DNA of 64,000 nt from Cercis canadensis. Taxonomy: Eukaryota; Streptophyta; Magnoliopsida; Fabales; Fabaceae. Below the pieces are notes generated by a model, which saw nothing but the letters and a program-made list of their open reading frames with translations, was not told the DNA's origin and searched no databases. Every line of letters starts with the position of its first letter. The stretch's first letter is position 1. The stretch spans positions 124,001 to 188,000 of the forward strand of contig QAOA01007934.1 in the NCBI GenBank assembly GCA_003255065.1, written 5' to 3'. The translations under genes were made by a program, and so were the position numbers. Positions 25,356 through 34,249 of the stretch are shown here, one piece after another.

Positions 25356-26817
25356 TTGTTTTGGGGGGGAGATAAAAGAAGAATTCATTTAGAAGAGAAA
25401 GAAGAGTACAATATGAGAAAGTTCAGATTGTAAAAGATTACTGAAATTTTCTTTCCAAACTTTCTACAATATAGAAGAAACAGCTGCTTTTGCTTCTTTT
25501 TAACTTCCTTATCTATGCATCCAGGATGTTTGGTCAAAATAATTTAGCAGTTCACCTCCCAAAAAGTAGTACCTGACTAGCAAGCCCTTCCCAATTACAA
25601 AAAATTAACATTCTTAAACTTGTTGCTTCATAACAAATTGACCAATGATCTCAATGTCTCACAGCACTACCTCCTTTAATCAAAGAGTGGCTCTTAAAAC
25701 CAATCAGGGAGAAGACTAAATAAAATACTATAGCAATTTGATATCGTATTGTTATTTGCATCTCCAGAACAATAATCAGTAAAATACTTTCACTGAAGAT
25801 AAAAAACCCAGAAGATATATATTTTAATAAGCAATTGTCGTCATTTCACCTGTCCTCCAGATGCTAATAAAGCGCCAAATTCAAGCACCTTGTTGATATC
25901 AAAGCTGCAAAGGTGCGAAAAGAAAATTGAGTTGATGTTCTTCAAAAATGATGTTCAACTTAAAATGAGGAAATAAAAATTATTCTCAAACAAATAAACA
26001 ATGTAAAACCTTCTAAATGAGTTCCCAGTAATATTAGATCCAAAGTAAGGCCAAGCAAACAGATCTTCATGACTACCAGATATCCCAGCCTCAGACATTT
26101 GCAATTCAACCGAAACAAAGAGTTCATTCAAAGATGAATGCTTAACATTTTCAGCAATAGCCCCAATTGCATGAGCTGCTGCAACTCTTGTATCCCAATT
26201 TTTACTGCGAAGATATTGAGAAACCTAAAAATACATGACAATAGGGTTAGAAAACAAATCTGCCAAACATGTTACACAAATTATCTATATACAGAGTAAG
26301 AAAAATAAAATAAAAAATAACGTACTTAAGATATACCTATTTTTCAAGTATTTTAACTACTACACCATTTAGAAGCCAAAAAGCTTGACGAAAATAACAA
26401 AATAAAAAAAAGGGAGAAACAAAAGGACGTGAGTTCATTACAAATTTTTATTTTCATACCAAAATATAACTAAACAGAATTGACATAGATTGAAGACAGT
26501 TCATAAATTGGATACTAACTGAACAAAATGCAGCAAAGCAAAAGACGTGGGAAAAATAGAACATCAAATCAATTAATACCTTCTTTAAAAGACTGTTCAA
26601 GTCATGAGGATGTGATTTTGCAATGTCCCCTATCTGCCGAGCGGCAGTCAACCTTGTCGCTTGGGTAGACCCAGCTTTGAGAATTTCATTAAAGAAAATT
26701 TTGAAAAAAGTAAAAATTCCAAAATAAAATAACAAACTACATGATAATAAAGAAACGAAGAAGGATACTGTCCAACAGAGTGAGCAAGCGCTGAAGTCTA
26801 GATGACTGCTGGGCCAT
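1633..26817 (-). CDS. BTAF1: TATA-binding protein-associated factor BTAF1/Mot1 (RGD3-type Snf2 ATPase), 28 coding exons
   Basis: Mot1/BTAF1 uses ATP to dislodge TATA-binding protein from promoters and so redistributes TBP in the nucleus; the Arabidopsis orthologue is RGD3. The joined coding sequence is 6159 nt (about 2052 aa), close to the family length. It starts [16 protein letters not shown], the conserved plant N terminus, and ends at a TAA at 1633-1635. The N-terminal two thirds is the HEAT-repeat TBP-binding region. The Snf2 ATPase begins near residue 1460, with DDMGLGKT (Lys about 1488), the Mot1-type DEGH box (about 1590), [16 protein letters not shown] and DRAHRLGQ (about 1930). Every junction keeps frame and no internal stop was found, so the gene looks functional. 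No other host gene shares this strand nearby. Confidence 0.95.
3698..3781 (-). other. GC-AG intron (84 nt) in BTAF1 between coding exons 22 and 23
   Basis: On the minus strand the donor reads CCAG|GCAATT and the acceptor TTCAG|GCACTCC. Joining here gives '[18 protein letters not shown]', which keeps the frame and the conserved LLKLCSHP block. No nearby GT donor keeps frame without losing conserved residues. GC-AG introns are a known minor class spliced by the major spliceosome. Confidence 0.8.
4190..5946 (-). other. BTAF1 intron 20 (1.76 kb), no recognised insertion
   Basis: This intron between coding exons 20 and 21 is AT-rich. Its short ORFs, for example 4774-4980 on the plus strand, show no domain or compositional sign of coding. 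Confidence 0.5.
7993..9180 (+). repeat. Degenerate retroelement-like insertion in BTAF1 intron 17
   Basis: Two segments resemble each other as direct repeats: about 7993-8118 and about 9080-9176. Both contain a run like AATTTTCT..GAAA, then ACCAGAAGACCA, then CACAATCTGATTT. Just after the first copy is TGGCATCAGAGC (about 8139-8150), similar to the initiator-tRNA primer-binding site of plant LTR elements. Further on, the ORF at 8221-8442 contains [12 protein letters not shown], which resembles [11 protein letters not shown] in the gag-like ORF of intron 10. This fits a decayed short LTR element, but the repeats are short and no target duplication was found. Confidence 0.35.
11202..12194 (-). 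other. BTAF1 intron 13 (993 nt), no recognised insertion
   Basis: AT-rich intron between coding exons 13 and 14. I see no repeat with recognisable ends and no coding signal. Confidence 0.5.
13257..13420 (-). mobile_element. 5'-truncated LINE 3' end in BTAF1 intron 11
   Basis: A T-run near 13257, then GATAAGAT and ATCCTCC words, match the other minus-strand LINE tails in this gene (for example 18.87 and 21.79 kb). On the minus strand this is the final part of the LINE followed by its A tail. Only about 150 nt remain and no domain is left. Confidence 0.4.
13440..13915 (+). mobile_element. 5'-truncated LINE 3' end in BTAF1 intron 11, plus orientation
   Basis: The sequence contains 'AGAGGCTTTGGCAG', 'TTATGTGGCCTC' and 'AAATCTTATCCTCC' words shared with the plus-strand LINE remnants at 16.9 and 24.5 kb. 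Those are the end of a LINE reverse-transcriptase polyprotein and its 3' tail. The frame is broken. It lies head-to-tail against the minus-strand tail just to its left. Confidence 0.45.
14524..14629 (-). mobile_element. tRNA-derived SINE with target-site duplications in BTAF1 intron 10
   Basis: Read on the minus strand, the element has an A-box-like TGGTCTAGTGGTGAGG and a B-box-like GGTTTGAACTTCC. It ends in a run of A next to position 14524. These are the pol III promoter parts of a tRNA-derived SINE. It is flanked by near-identical 12-bp direct repeats, CTATCTTCAATC (14512-14523) and CTATCTTCAGTC (14630-14641), as left by LINE-driven insertion. Confidence 0.7.
14890..16494 (+). mobile_element. 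Short non-autonomous LTR retrotransposon in BTAF1 intron 10
   Basis: Two direct repeats, about 14890-15231 and 16047-16494, both begin TGCAGGATGGGCTACC and end ACTGCATCA. They share words throughout (GAATATTACA, TTTTTACTTG, TCTATCAAG, TAGAACCC). Immediately after the first is ATTGGTATCAAAGCC, a primer-binding site complementary to initiator tRNA-Met. The internal part is only about 815 nt, with one gag-like ORF and no protease, integrase or reverse transcriptase. The left LTR lacks about 110 nt present in the right one, apparently lost between two AAGTC words. No convincing 5-bp target duplication is seen, so the exact ends are approximate. Confidence 0.65.
15248..15832 (+). CDS. Gag-like ORF of the non-autonomous LTR element
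   Basis: The ATG at 15248 sits directly behind the primer-binding site, and the frame is open for 194 codons. The protein starts [14 protein letters not shown] and is rich in charge. It carries DFLQAML and the motif [14 protein letters not shown], similar to the P-P-x-Y-D-E-Y-P segment found in plant Ty3/gypsy gag-pol linkers. No zinc knuckle is present. A fragment with the same motif occurs at 8.3 kb. The function is unknown; it is probably a remnant that serves or once served packaging of the element. Confidence 0.45.
   Translation: MGGHGRERSGRENQRYQAKLADRWHRIEIEDFLQAMLCSDGNVWKILEGDCIVNPWTYQKVTQRMKIQLKMKRILCMKLDQLIKQQEVEEQWMDALDLNGPSSQHEVCDLFLHDTVVDWNSLPIYEVYPENVLKDSNAFDLNVLVAYNEKEKILEIYQISPVQIMEKKCSQIIKQEVVQQEKDLEISVLRIFKN
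16915..17270 (+). mobile_element. 5'-truncated LINE 3' end in BTAF1 intron 10
   Basis: The translation contains '[16 protein letters not shown]' and then '[12 protein letters not shown]', which parallels the LINE C terminus at 24.5 kb ('[19 protein letters not shown]...[11 protein letters not shown]'). It is followed by 'GAATATCTTAGCCTCC' and an A-rich tail near 17240-17265. The frame has several stops. Confidence 0.5.
18870..19215 (-). mobile_element. 5'-truncated LINE 3' end in BTAF1 intron 7
   Basis: On the minus strand the translation contains '[14 protein letters not shown]' and '[11 protein letters not shown]', the usual end of a LINE polyprotein ('WD.v.F..S.W.......G....Q.DW'). The 3' side (low coordinates) has AGGATAAGATATTCTC as at 21.85 kb. 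Confidence 0.5.
19612..19770 (-). mobile_element. LINE 3' tail in BTAF1 intron 6
   Basis: The stretch 'GGGGATAAAAGAAGAACTTTCATTAGAGAGAA' and 'AGAAATCCTCCTTAAG' (the first given here only to identify the tail family) repeats the terminal part of the LINE copies at 21.8, 23.57, 25.12 and 25.36 kb. No coding part is left. Confidence 0.4.
20579..20905. repeat. Tandem duplication with a period of about 164 bp in BTAF1 intron 5
   Basis: Two adjacent copies, about 20579-20742 and 20743-20905, share TTTGTCTCATTTGA, ATTCCCACCACAGAA, CACCCACTTACATTGTATGA and CATACAATGCTTAGCAA with a few substitutions. The repeat lies wholly within the intron and does not touch exons 5 or 6. Confidence 0.8.
21785..22640 (-). 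mobile_element. Truncated LINE (zinc-binding RT tail and 3' end) in BTAF1 intron 4
   Basis: On the minus strand the 22.45-22.63 kb part reads '[24 protein letters not shown]', like the zf-RVT approach 'R.W.LD.SG.FSCKS'. Further on comes '[21 protein letters not shown]', then '[17 protein letters not shown]' and '[11 protein letters not shown]', the usual LINE polyprotein end. The T-run and GATAAAAGAAG at 21.79-21.83 kb are the reversed A-tail side. Frames are broken. Confidence 0.6.
23230..23645 (-). mobile_element. Two adjacent LINE 3' remnants in BTAF1 intron 4
   Basis: At 23.24-23.56 kb the minus-strand translation contains '[10 protein letters not shown]' and '[13 protein letters not shown]', again a LINE polyprotein end. 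A second tail begins at about 23568 with TTTTTTGGATAAAGAGGAAATTTTATTAG-type sequence. This suggests that one tail inserted next to or into another. Confidence 0.5.
24060..24870 (+). mobile_element. Truncated LINE, plus orientation, in BTAF1 intron 4
   Basis: The translation gives '[24 protein letters not shown]' and '[10 protein letters not shown]', then after frame changes '[16 protein letters not shown]', '[16 protein letters not shown]', '[11 protein letters not shown]' and '[17 protein letters not shown]'. This is the zinc-binding reverse-transcriptase (zf-RVT) end of a LINE. It is the best preserved member of the family in this window and lies opposite to the copy at 21.8-22.6 kb. Confidence 0.6.
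25110..25440 (-). mobile_element. Two LINE 3' tails and a 30-nt poly(A) tract in BTAF1 intron 4
   Basis: Tail one starts near 25120 (TTTTTTTGATAAATGAAGAA) and includes AAGTCCTCCTAA. Tail two starts near 25352 after an uninterrupted A-run at about 25322-25351 (TTTTGGGGGGGAGATAAAAG). Both repeat the terminal motif seen at 19.6 and 21.8 kb, with no coding part left. The A-run could be a tail of a plus-strand insertion or a slippage tract. Confidence 0.4.
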
Positions 26818-27705
26818 AATAAATCATTCCAAACACTTTTTCGCTCCCTTTTTGCCTCTATAATCTATCAACAGTACCACACAATACTCATACAATATCC
26901 AACAAGCACATTCATAATAACAGTTCAAGCAGCTAATCACTGCCCCTTAATTAACCTTTTACACTATCCTGCATCAACAGAAAGGTTACCATAAAAAATA
27001 ATGTTTATTCTTATAAAACGCATTGAAAGCGTTTGAATGAGTAGTAACTCTAAAAATCATGAATTTGTTATTGGATGAATATGTTGATTGTCCATGTAGG
27101 TATCAAGCCAGCCACTTTCTGCAACGACTGGAACGCATGCTTAAGATAAAACATCACCCAGACTTATTTCTCTTGTAATGATTAATTGTTTAGTACTGCC
27201 ACCAGAATTAAAAAGAATCTCCATATGCTTTACTAATCAGACCTAAAATTGGAATAAATAATGCCGTGATCTCCATTTCATATTTCAGCATGAATGTTGT
27301 ATGCTGTTAAACAAGTGCAAGAGTGGACTAAACGCATGCATAATCTACCCCAGAAACTTCTGCTATCTAGTGCAAGTAAAACTGGATTGCCAACAGTTGT
27401 AGAAAAAATTGTAACATTCAATACAAGTATTTTTCCATGTAATTCGCTATGAAAAACTCCATTATGCGTCAACCATGTAGCAAAGCTATAGAATTGACAA
27501 GAAAGAAGTCTCCATTCCGCATACAGAATTCGATAATCCAGATTGTTGGATTCAAATCATTGAATTCATTGATTTAAAACCAGAAACAAAAAACGCGTTT
27601 TCAGTATCGACCAAAATGCAGATGCCAATCGGAAGAAGATCATCGCAGAGGAGAAAGTTTCCAAGAAGAATTCGTTCAAATAAGAAGACCGAAGCAGAAA
27701 CGAAC

Positions 27706-27850
27706 CTGTGATTGTAGTTGAAGTTCTTCGTTGGTTAAGCCCAGCGGCGGGGAAGACGAAGTCGCCGGCGAGAATGAGGCGGCAGAGTGTTTAAGAGTGG
27801 AGAGGAGGTCTCCGTCAATGGCTAGGGATTAGTCGGTGAGAGAACGAAAT
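27706..27850 (-). other. Probable non-coding first exon and promoter-proximal region of BTAF1
   Basis: On the minus strand a CT-rich stretch from about 27850 runs to a strong donor, ATCACAG|GTTCGTTT, ending at 27706. No ATG precedes the donor in the exon. The next exon would carry the start codon at 26817, with the acceptor somewhere in 26.82-26.88 kb (TATAG or similar). A TTATATGA-like element lies just upstream near 27.86 kb but is too weak to call a TATA box. The transcription start is inferred. Confidence 0.5.
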
Positions 27851-27924
27851 TTTTTCATATAACACCGGTTATAGGTGTCATTTAAATTTAAATTTTTCGA
27901 TTTTTGGGTTTTACTAATTCTGAA

Positions 27925-28090
27925 ATTCTGAACATCCTCTAGTGTGCTGTCAAGACGGGTCAACCGTCCCGATCCAACCCGACCCGCCAATATAATGGGG
28001 TGGGATAGGTTGGTCCGCAGTTTTGACGACCCGAGAAATCCTTCGCCCATCTCTGCCTTGTTAGTAGGCTACGGGCCAACCTGCCCAAAT
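27925..28090. repeat. GC-rich fragment resembling hAT subterminal sequence, upstream of BTAF1
   Basis: The stretch has repeated 'GACGGGTCAACC', 'CCAACCCGACCCGCC' and 'GGGCCAACCTGCCC' words, typical of the GGCCCG-rich regions near hAT element ends in plants, and resembles 52.74-52.86 kb. No inverted repeats or transposase are attached. It lies immediately upstream of the BTAF1 first exon. Confidence 0.3.
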
Positions 28091-28622
28091 TTATGAAAAA
28101 AATTATATAAATAAGAGGAAAAAAATAATGTATTTAGTTCTTGTGAATCATGTTACAAATCCAAGTATAACATAAGGAGACATTTGGCAGGTAGATTTTT
28201 TTTTGTTCTTGTGAATCATGTTTCCTAAGAATAATGATTCACAAAAATGTTAGAAATGTATTTAGTTGGTCTTAAACATTTCTATGAATGTTAGAAAATA
28301 TTTTTTTGGAATCTTCTACTCTTACGTTTGGTTCTAATACAACTTTGTTGGAAATCTTAGTATTTTTTTTTCCAAAAATACTTCTATTTTATTTTAAGTC
28401 AAAAAAAAAAGAATAAAATTACTTCCTATAATTAATGAATATTTATTTTTAAAAAATTTGTGTCTTAGTTAAATTTGTTTTTATGCTTTGCAACTTTTAA
28501 GAGTTTTTTGTCTACACTATGACTTAATTTTTTAGTTATAACCTTTGGTTGTATACTTGTATTAGTAGTTTTTTGTCTGTATTTATAATAAAAGAGTAAA
28601 GTTTTAGCACTTGATTACTGAC

Positions 28623-29228
28623 TTGTGTAAGTCTTTTCCCAGCTTCCTCTACAGAAACATAGCCCTTTGTTATGTGCTTCTGGAAAGGTGGGAAGAGAAG
28701 CTTCAATAGGGGAATGTGCTCCCTAAATAACCTTGTTGTGGCAATGCAACCAGGGTACAGAGAAGCAAATGTAATGCCTATCTTCTCATGGTAGCGCCTT
28801 TGGAATTCTTGCATTATGAGCATATTGCAGACTTTGCTATCTTTGTAGGCCTTGGCACCATCAAAATCGCCATCGTCAATCATGGGTGAGCTGCTTCGTA
28901 CATTCAAGCCCGGGGCAAGACCCCTCATATCCCCAAGATTTTCCTTTGGTGGCACATTCCCCGCCAAGGTGTTGGTATTCCCTATATTCCCACTGACAGC
29001 ACAACTTCACTTAGATCATGAGTTTTCTGCAATATCATTATATCAAAGAGAGATTCACATGCTTCTATTGGCAGGTGAAAAAGGAATCATTATGAAGTAT
29101 TAAACTTTCACAAGAAAGGGGAGGCTTTGTACCTGTAATGGTGCCAACAATTATGAGACGCTTGGATGGGTAATCTGACTTCTTCAAGTCCTCAAGCAGT
29201 AGGCGTGAGAGGAGGAAGTGACCCAGAA
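28623..29228 (-). pseudogene. POR: Protochlorophyllide oxidoreductase gene fragment (two exons)
   Basis: Intact POR reduces protochlorophyllide to chlorophyllide in plastids, using light and NADPH. Here two exons are recognisable. The first, 29133 to about 29228, gives [20 protein letters not shown]...RLIIVGTIT. The second, 28623-28981, gives [13 protein letters not shown] through the catalytic Y-x-x-x-K region ([10 protein letters not shown]), then [11 protein letters not shown] and [12 protein letters not shown]. They join in frame with GT and AG sites. The N-terminal half (NADPH-binding glycine motif) and the last exon are absent, and the homology stops abruptly near 29228. No stop codons interrupt what remains, so the truncation may be fairly young. 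A transposon-carried fragment is possible. Confidence 0.85.
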
Positions 29229-32200
29229 TAGTGAAATATAATGGAAGGGAAAAGAAAGAGAAATTGTTTTAATTTTGGCATTATTACGATTATGTCATTA
29301 ATGAACAGTATATTTGTCTTTTTACGTCTAAATTTTTTTTTCCATAGTCATAAGAATCCAAGATTCCCACTTCATTTTTCATGGAAACATTTTGGTGGGA
29401 AACTTATCTCAAAATCGTTCCCAGGAGACCTACTTTCTTTGAAATATTTTTTTGAAATTTTCTACCAAACTTGGGAATATTATGGCATGTTTGCTTTAGT
29501 CATTTTCTGTTTCCATTTCCAGTGAAAACAAAAATCAGGTCCGAAAACATGTTTGGTTCAATAAATAAAAATGTTTTCATTGGAATCATTTCCTAAAATA
29601 CACTGTAAAATGAAATGTCAAAAAGACATTTTCAGTGTTTTCACTTACAACTGGTGGCAATTTTATAATTCTATTAACTTCTTTTATTCTTTTTTTTTTC
29701 AACGAGACTCATCATCTCTCTCTTTCTCACTCATCCCAACTTCTGAAGTCTCTAGCTTCTGATTTTCATTCTCAATTGTATTCGTGTGCCTTAAACCTTC
29801 CCCAATTCGATTTCCATCCTATAATCACAATCAATTCGCTCTTTAAAATTGTAATCAGCCCTCAATTTTGAAAATTCTCAATCGATTTTGTGCAAAAAGC
29901 ACCAAATTTTTTATTTTTTTAAGAAGACGATGTGAGTAGCTTCTTACCTCGCATCATGCTGCGCAGCTTGCACATGTGATGCGTGCCAGATGGTGGTGTC
30001 AGGAATCAGTCGGCATTTTGCAAGGATTTTGTCGCAACATCCCTCTCAAGGGGGGGAGCTCAACGACGAGAGACGGTGAGGAGAAAACAAGTGTAGGTTT
30101 TGAAAAGCATTTTAATTGGGAAAAATGATTGAATAAAAATGATGAAGTCGCCACCAATCGATTTAAGGCATGATTAGACACTTATAAAAAAAATTTGGTC
30201 TACATTATCAGAGTTGGTTACGCATAAGGAAGGTATTAGCACTCTACGATATTTTTTTTTAGCGAACGGTTACTAATTTAATTTTATGTCATCTAAAATT
30301 GTTGAATAAAATTGGTCTTAACATTATGTTTTAAAATAAATTAAAGCATTGTTAGACCCCACTAGTACTTCTGACAAAACCTAAAAATATGTCTCAAGAC
30401 TATTGGGTAGAGAAAATGATCGTCATTACAATCCTCTTCCAATCTATTCCATTATTGGCAATTTTATTATTTAAGTGATAACTAGAAAATGCACAAAAGA
30501 TAATTTATTATACGTGTTAAAAAAATGATTTCAAAACTTGTGGCAATTTTTTTTTTTTTATTAGAGGTCTCTTTAAATTCATCAGCACATCTGAAAGACT
30601 AAAGTGATACTCCTTATCTCCGGAATGTCAATGAATTGTCATCATCACAGCTACCCTAAACTATTCCCTCGTTGGTACTTTTGATCCACATTTTAATGTA
30701 AATGAAAGTATGCTATTATGCTAGTACTTGGTTTATCAGGGGTTGACCTCAAGCCTCGCCAATATCTTTCGTAAAACTAGATAGATCCATTTACCTCTAG
30801 AATGTCAAAACATCCACATCATTATAGTTACTTTTGATTATTCCCTCGTCGGTAATCTTCTTCTAGCATAGGTAAAAATAATGATAAAATGAAATGAGAT
30901 CAAATGCAATGTAACCATAAATGACAAAAATACAATAATTAAATAAATAAAAGCTATATTGAAAATTTTATTTACCACGCCAATACCTTTGGCATAACCA
31001 AGAAATTGTCTCTCACTTCAGGAAAATTGAGAAAAATCATTGACACAATTATTCCCAAACTTATCTGTTGTCGGGCTTTAATTTTTATTTACAAAAAAGG
31101 ACTAAATACAATATTAAGAGCATAAAGCCCAATAAATATAATAACATGCTAAAACATATATGACCCAACTTAAAAGAGTCCAGCCCAACAGGCTAATGTA
31201 GTAGTAGAAGGAAATTACAAGGAACAAAGGTCTAGACCGATTAGTAAATAAAACAAAAAGTTGAGAAAAATAAAACAAGTTGGACCCATTCAGCCTAATT
31301 CGTGGGCCTAGGCCAACAACACAAGGATAGAAAGAAAAAGGTTGAAATGACTAAACAGACTGGCCTAATCCGAAATAGGCCCAACTAGCTAAAAATTAGA
31401 ATCACAAACAAATAAAAAAAAAAAAAAAGGCATGATGGACCAACCCATTTTGTGGGCCTGAACTAGCAAGAATGAATCAAAATAAAAAGAAAATAGATCA
31501 ACCCAAAAACATCAAAAACTTAAATACAAGGGGAAAAATACAATTAACTAGAGGTAAAAGAAAATAAAACCTGAGTCAAAGACACCAATAGAAGAAAGAA
31601 GAAAGGCAAAGACGAAGGACCAACGAGAAGAACTCGGATCCCTACTTCACCTCGCCTCTCAAGCTCACCTATTTGGTTCAAAAACACTAATCGGTAGATA
31701 AGGTAGAAAACCCCTATCTCTATTTCTCTAAATATCTCTATCTCTCTTTGAAACTCTATTTCTATCACTAGGCTAGTTTCTCTCTCTCTAGAGATTGGGG
31801 GTTTAGGGATGAGCTTGGTGGACCACCTGGCCATGGGTCTGATTTTTGGCTGGCAAGAAAGATTTCTCTCTCTATGTGGTGTCTCTGTTTGGTTCCCTTT
31901 AAAAAAAGTTGGGGCTCTGTTTTATCTAAGAAAAATAGGAGATAGGAATGGGGCCAGTGATTGAAAAGAAATCTGTGAAGTGAAGTGAATATTGAGAGAC
32001 AAAATTTGGAAGAATTATTGAGTAGGAAATATACCCGATTGAGGCCCCTTCCCTTTCTTTAGAGTTTTTCCTTTTTTTTTTTTTCCAGAATTCATACTCT
32101 ACATTCTCTCAACTTTCAGAGTTTCTCCTATGTATGTGTATTTTTTCTCTCTAACTATTTTTTGAGAATTTAACTCTTTCTCCTTGTATTTTCGTTCTCT

Positions 32201-32721
32201 CATTATCTTCCTCCCTGTGTGTTCTATTCTGCTTGGGAGAGCCTTTTTTTTATAGTCAGAGCTCCTAGTTTATTGTTGATGCAAATTGTGCAAGTTGCAT
32301 AGGTTTCTTATGCAAATTTTTTGCTTTCTTTTTGCAAGTTGCACTCGCAAAGGGGTGGTGCCATTCTGAGAGAGCAGTGGCATAGGCCTACTACAACATT
32401 CATTTCTTCTGTATTTTTTTTATTTAAATATTTTTCTTTTTTTTAATGAACTTGAACAATAATTTATCTTGTGTTTTTATTTTATTTTATTTTGTAGTTT
32501 TAGAATATTTGAATTGGACATTTAGAAAAAAGATTTGGTTTCAAAGAACATAATCTAAACAAAAAAAAAAAAATGGTCTATAGATACTTATGAAGCTAGC
32601 CCCTTAAAAAAAAAAAATAAGTATATAATGCATGTATAAATTTGGGTGTCAACTAAATCAAACTAAGTTGACCCAGACAAAATTGGGTATCAATAGATTG
32701 CACATTGTGGCTTGTTTGCAC
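29229..32721. other. Unclassified repeat-like intergenic DNA
   Basis: No gene is supported. From about 30.0 to 32.7 kb the sequence has features of a dispersed plant repeat: 'GAAGTCGCCACCAATCG' followed by 'TTACGCATAAGGAAGGTATTAGCACT', several GGCCTA/GGGCCT words at 31.15-31.47 kb, long CT-rich tracts at 31.7-32.3 kb, and 'ACAAAATTGGGTATCAA' near its right end. These suggest part of a long LTR or its leader, but I found no matching second LTR and no coding domain. Confidence 0.35.
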
Positions 32722-32739
32722 TTACACTACAAGAAAAAA

Positions 32740-33125
32740 TGGATTTTACTCACAGAACTTTCTCACGGGCATAAATTCCGTGAGAAATTATCACGGAAAA
32801 AATGAGATTTTTTCACAAAAGTTTAAAATGAAGAATTTTCTCATGAACTACACGTTCGTGAGAAATTTCCATGAGAAATTCTGAGAGACTATAATGGGAA
32901 TGTGGTGCGAAAACGTTCTCACGGAGCAAATCCATGAGAAACCCTAAGAGTACATGCTATTTATGTTTCTCACAGACTGTCTGCCTGTAAGAACATGAAC
33001 ACATAGTTTTTGGATGAGCTTTCTCATGAATTTTGTCCGTGAGAATCCAAATGCACTATTTCATTAAAGGCTTGAAATTTGGGCGGGATATTCTCACGGA
33101 CTTTTTCCGTAAGAAAGTCTATAAG
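32740..33125. repeat. Left subterminal motif array of the CACTA element
   Basis: At least eight copies of a TTCTCACGGA or TTCTCATGGA word, many facing an inverted partner about 10 nt away (for example TTTCTCACGGG...CCGTGAGAAA). In En/Spm such repeats bind the TnpA-type protein. A matching array lies at 38166-38430. Confidence 0.75.
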
Positions 33126-34249
33126 AAATCTGAAAATTTTATCCATCCCCAAGACTCATATTCCTCATTTGTAAATTAGAAAAGTTTCTCTCTCTTGGCA
33201 ACAGACGTGGGTAATGGTTTTCGGCGACTTGAGGGCATTTTTCGGCGTGTGTAGATAGTCTACATTCTCCTTTTGAAGCGTTGGAGTTGAGGTAGGTCAT
33301 TTTTCTCCTATTTTCTCTCCAAATTTCTCTTACAATTTCTTTCTCAATGATGCACAAAATTAATGAATTTTATCTATTTTTTAGACTAGTTTAAGTGTAG
33401 ATCGATTGTAGATGGATATTTGATGAATTATAAAGTTGATAATGGTTTGGTTTATGAGTTTGCTTTTGATGTTGAATTCAAATTTCAATGTTAAAATTGG
33501 AGTAGTTATAAATTGTTTTGTTTCAATTGTTTAAGGGTTTTTGATGTATGACATATGTAAAGGGTTTAGATGATTTTTGTTTTTTTTTTTTTGAATTAGT
33601 ATGAATTAATTTTAATTTTGTAGAGTTTAGAGAATAATTTATTAAATTAAATTATGTATGAAATTGTTAAAGTTTTGAGAATTCTGTTTAGGGCTATTGT
33701 TGTATGTTATATGTAAATTGTTTGTTTAAATTTGTTTGAATTCTTTCATATGATTTTGTAGTTATTCAATAATGTAATAGAGGATATGTTGAATAATAAT
33801 ATATTTTTAATGATATGAATTGAGAGTATATGATATACTGAAAACTTTTGGAATGAATATACTTCAGAGTTATATACGATAAGTCAGTTAGGTTAACTTA
33901 GAAACTCATATGAGAGTGAATCGTGTAGGATTAATTCTCGGATAGTCTCCGATTTTAGGACTATTCTTGAAATAGTTGTTCCACTAATAAGATAGTAGAG
34001 TTTTGAGAGCAAGTAGATCAATTAAATTTCTCAGAACCTCTCTTTTATTTTTCTAGGTACATATTTATGCTGGTTGAATAACATAATTCATGTACTTGGA
34101 GAACTATATAGAGGTGCTGCAGAAATTTTGTTGACCTATTTGGTCCCTATAAGCTTTTACTAGTGATGGAACAAACTTCAAAAATGAAATAGAAGCCATA
34201 TTCGGAGTAAAACTTAATACATTTAAAGCATTGTAGGAAAACATTAACA

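Larger units (their letters stand above)
9434..26817 (-). other. BTAF1: BTAF1 coding exons 1-17 (HEAT-repeat, TBP-binding part)
   Basis: Exons in transcript order (plus-strand coordinates): 1 26769-26817; 2 26580-26674; 3 26010-26224; 4 25850-25904; 5 20962-21043; 6 20178-20509; 7 19291-19399; 8 17900-18515; 9 17548-17680; 10 17293-17361; 11 14173-14384; 12 12488-12713; 13 12195-12368; 14 10776-11201; 15 10237-10680; 16 9996-10115; 17 9434-9913. All introns here are GT-AG. Exon 3 carries the conserved [18 protein letters not shown] segment and exon 8 the [21 protein letters not shown] segment. Exon 8 has a long charged, low-conservation middle. Exons 4 and 10 are very short and were placed by splice sites and phase. 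Junctions could be off by a few bases in weakly conserved places. Confidence 0.85.
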
